DNA of 5,601 nucleotides. Source: DASPFV01 sp035620975 (GTDB lineage Bacteria > Acidobacteriota > Vicinamibacteria > Vicinamibacterales > 2-12-FULL-66-21). The first letter of the stretch is position 1, and each line of letters starts with the position of its first letter. A model generated the notes under the pieces. The model worked only from the letters and a program-made list of their open reading frames with translations. It made no database searches and was not told the DNA's origin. Shown here piece after piece: positions 4,910-5,601 of the stretch. The stretch is from NCBI GenBank assembly GCA_035620975.1, contig DASPFV010000208.1, positions 1-5,601 of the forward strand. The letters are read 5' to 3'. Both the position numbers and the translations under genes were made by a program.

Positions 4910-5601
4910 ATGGCCCGCGGACCGCTGACGGCTGAAGAACTGGCCCCTTACCAGGAGGACGGATTCGTCCTGGCCCGCGGGTTCTTCGATGCCCGCGAGA
5001 TCGCGCTGCTTCGCCGCGCGGCGAAGGAGGACAAGGCGCTCGACGACCACGCGTACGGCCGGGCCGACGGCGAAGGCGGCGTCGTGCGGCTGTCGCTCTG
5101 GAACCATCCGGGCGAGGGGATCTACGGCATGTTCGCGCGGTGTCGATCGGTCGTGGAGACCTGCGAGCGGATCCTTGGCGGCGAGGTCTACCACTACCAC
5201 TCGAAGATGATCATGAAGGAGGCCCGGGTCGGCGGCGCCTGGGCCTGGCACCAGGACTACGGCTACTGGTACGAGAACGGCGTCTTGTACCCGGATCTGG
5301 TGAGCGTGTTCATCGCGGTGGACCCCGCCACGCGGGAGAATGGCTGCCTGCAGGTGCTCCGGGGCTCGCACCTCTGCGGCCGCGTGAACCACGTGCTGAC
5401 CGGCGACCAGGCCGGCGCCGACCCCGAGCGCGTGGCGGAGATCGCCCGGCGGCTGCCCCTCGTGCACGTCGAGATGGAGCCCGGGGATACGCTCTTCTTC
5501 CACGCCAACCTGCTGCACCGCTCGGACCAGAACCGCTCGGACCACCCGCGCTGGTCGCTCATCTGCTGCTACAACGCCCGGCGCAACGACCCGTATCGGG
5601 A
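4910..5601 (+). CDS. Phytanoyl-CoA dioxygenase (PhyH) family protein, 3' end outside window
   Basis: The first 230 residues of an Fe(II)/2-oxoglutarate-dependent dioxygenase of the PhyH family; the frame is open to the window edge. An N-terminal LTAEELAPYQEDGFVLARGFF helix-strand is typical of the family. The iron site is H114-x-D116 in WHQDYGYW, with the distal H203 in LLHRSDQN and R214 in HPRW, the usual 2-oxoglutarate-binding Arg. ENGCLQVLRGSH (143-154) and EPGDTLFFH (190-198) are further hallmarks. No signal peptide, so cytoplasmic. ATG 4910 lies 12 bp after the oxidoreductase stop with no terminator between, implying an operon. There is no good Shine-Dalgarno, so translation is probably coupled. 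The family hydroxylates very diverse small molecules, so the substrate cannot be read from sequence. Only a short C-terminus is likely missing, judged from usual family lengths of about 250-300 residues. Confidence 0.93.
   Translation, partial: MARGPLTAEELAPYQEDGFVLARGFFDAREIALLRRAAKEDKALDDHAYGRADGEGGVVRLSLWNHPGEGIYGMFARCRSVVETCERILGGEVYHYHSKMIMKEARVGGAWAWHQDYGYWYENGVLYPDLVSVFIAVDPATRENGCLQVLRGSHLCGRVNHVLTGDQAGADPERVAEIARRLPLVHVEMEPGDTLFFHANLLHRSDQNRSDHPRWSLICCYNARRNDPYR

Noticed and set aside
3368..5545. 725-codon open frame on the minus strand
   Set aside because: Exactly antisense to the oxidoreductase and PhyH genes, whose motifs are unambiguous. Its product is a low-complexity Arg/Val/Leu/His-rich string without domains, the usual shadow of GC-rich codon bias.

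Overview
The window is GC-rich bacterial chromosome, by eye roughly two thirds G+C, with strong third-position G/C in the genes. A bacterial RNase P RNA fixes the domain. The mix of a secreted DUF1080 protein, a Tat-exported Gfo/Idh/MocA oxidoreductase, a PhyH dioxygenase and a small-ORF/nucleotidyltransferase pair suits Acidobacteriota (Vicinamibacteria-like) or a similar environmental heterotroph. That placement is inference from gene content, not from a marker-gene comparison.

Layout. 1-376: RNase P RNA (rnpB), lacking its 5' end, followed directly by a strong intrinsic terminator (369-393). 416-1366 (+): NAD-dependent sugar-nucleotide epimerase. 1417-1638 (+) and 1592-2019 (+): a small conserved-looking ORF overlapping a minimal nucleotidyltransferase gene that carries a frameshift near 1754-1763. 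A perfect TATAAT, bracketed by a short inverted repeat, lies just before the small ORF. 2029-2736 (-): secreted DUF1080 (3-keto-disaccharide hydrolase family) protein, tail to tail with the nucleotidyltransferase. 2786-3079: no intact gene, but a decayed piece of a second nucleotidyltransferase at 2796-2864. 3080-3322 (-): unrecognised 80-residue Cys/His protein. 3327-3366: second copy of a perfect 40-bp direct repeat whose first copy is at 2746-2785; each copy sits just upstream of a minus-strand start codon. 3479-4897 (+): Gfo/Idh/MocA oxidoreductase with a twin-arginine signal. 4910 to the window edge (+): PhyH-family Fe(II)/2-oxoglutarate dioxygenase, 12 bp after the previous stop, so probably one operon.

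How the genes may work together. DUF1080 and Gfo/Idh/MocA proteins are known partners in oxidative (3-keto) glycoside cleavage, and both here carry export signals, so a sugar-oxidation step outside the cytoplasm is plausible. The PhyH protein is co-directional with the oxidoreductase; its substrate is unknown. The small ORF plus nucleotidyltransferase looks like an accessory two-gene module, toxin-antitoxin-like at best, now disrupted here, with a fossil of a second copy 0.8 kb away. I see no CRISPR array, tRNA, transposase or clearly new defence system. The least explained items are the 40-bp repeat shared by two unrelated gene starts and the nucleotidyltransferase debris between its copies.
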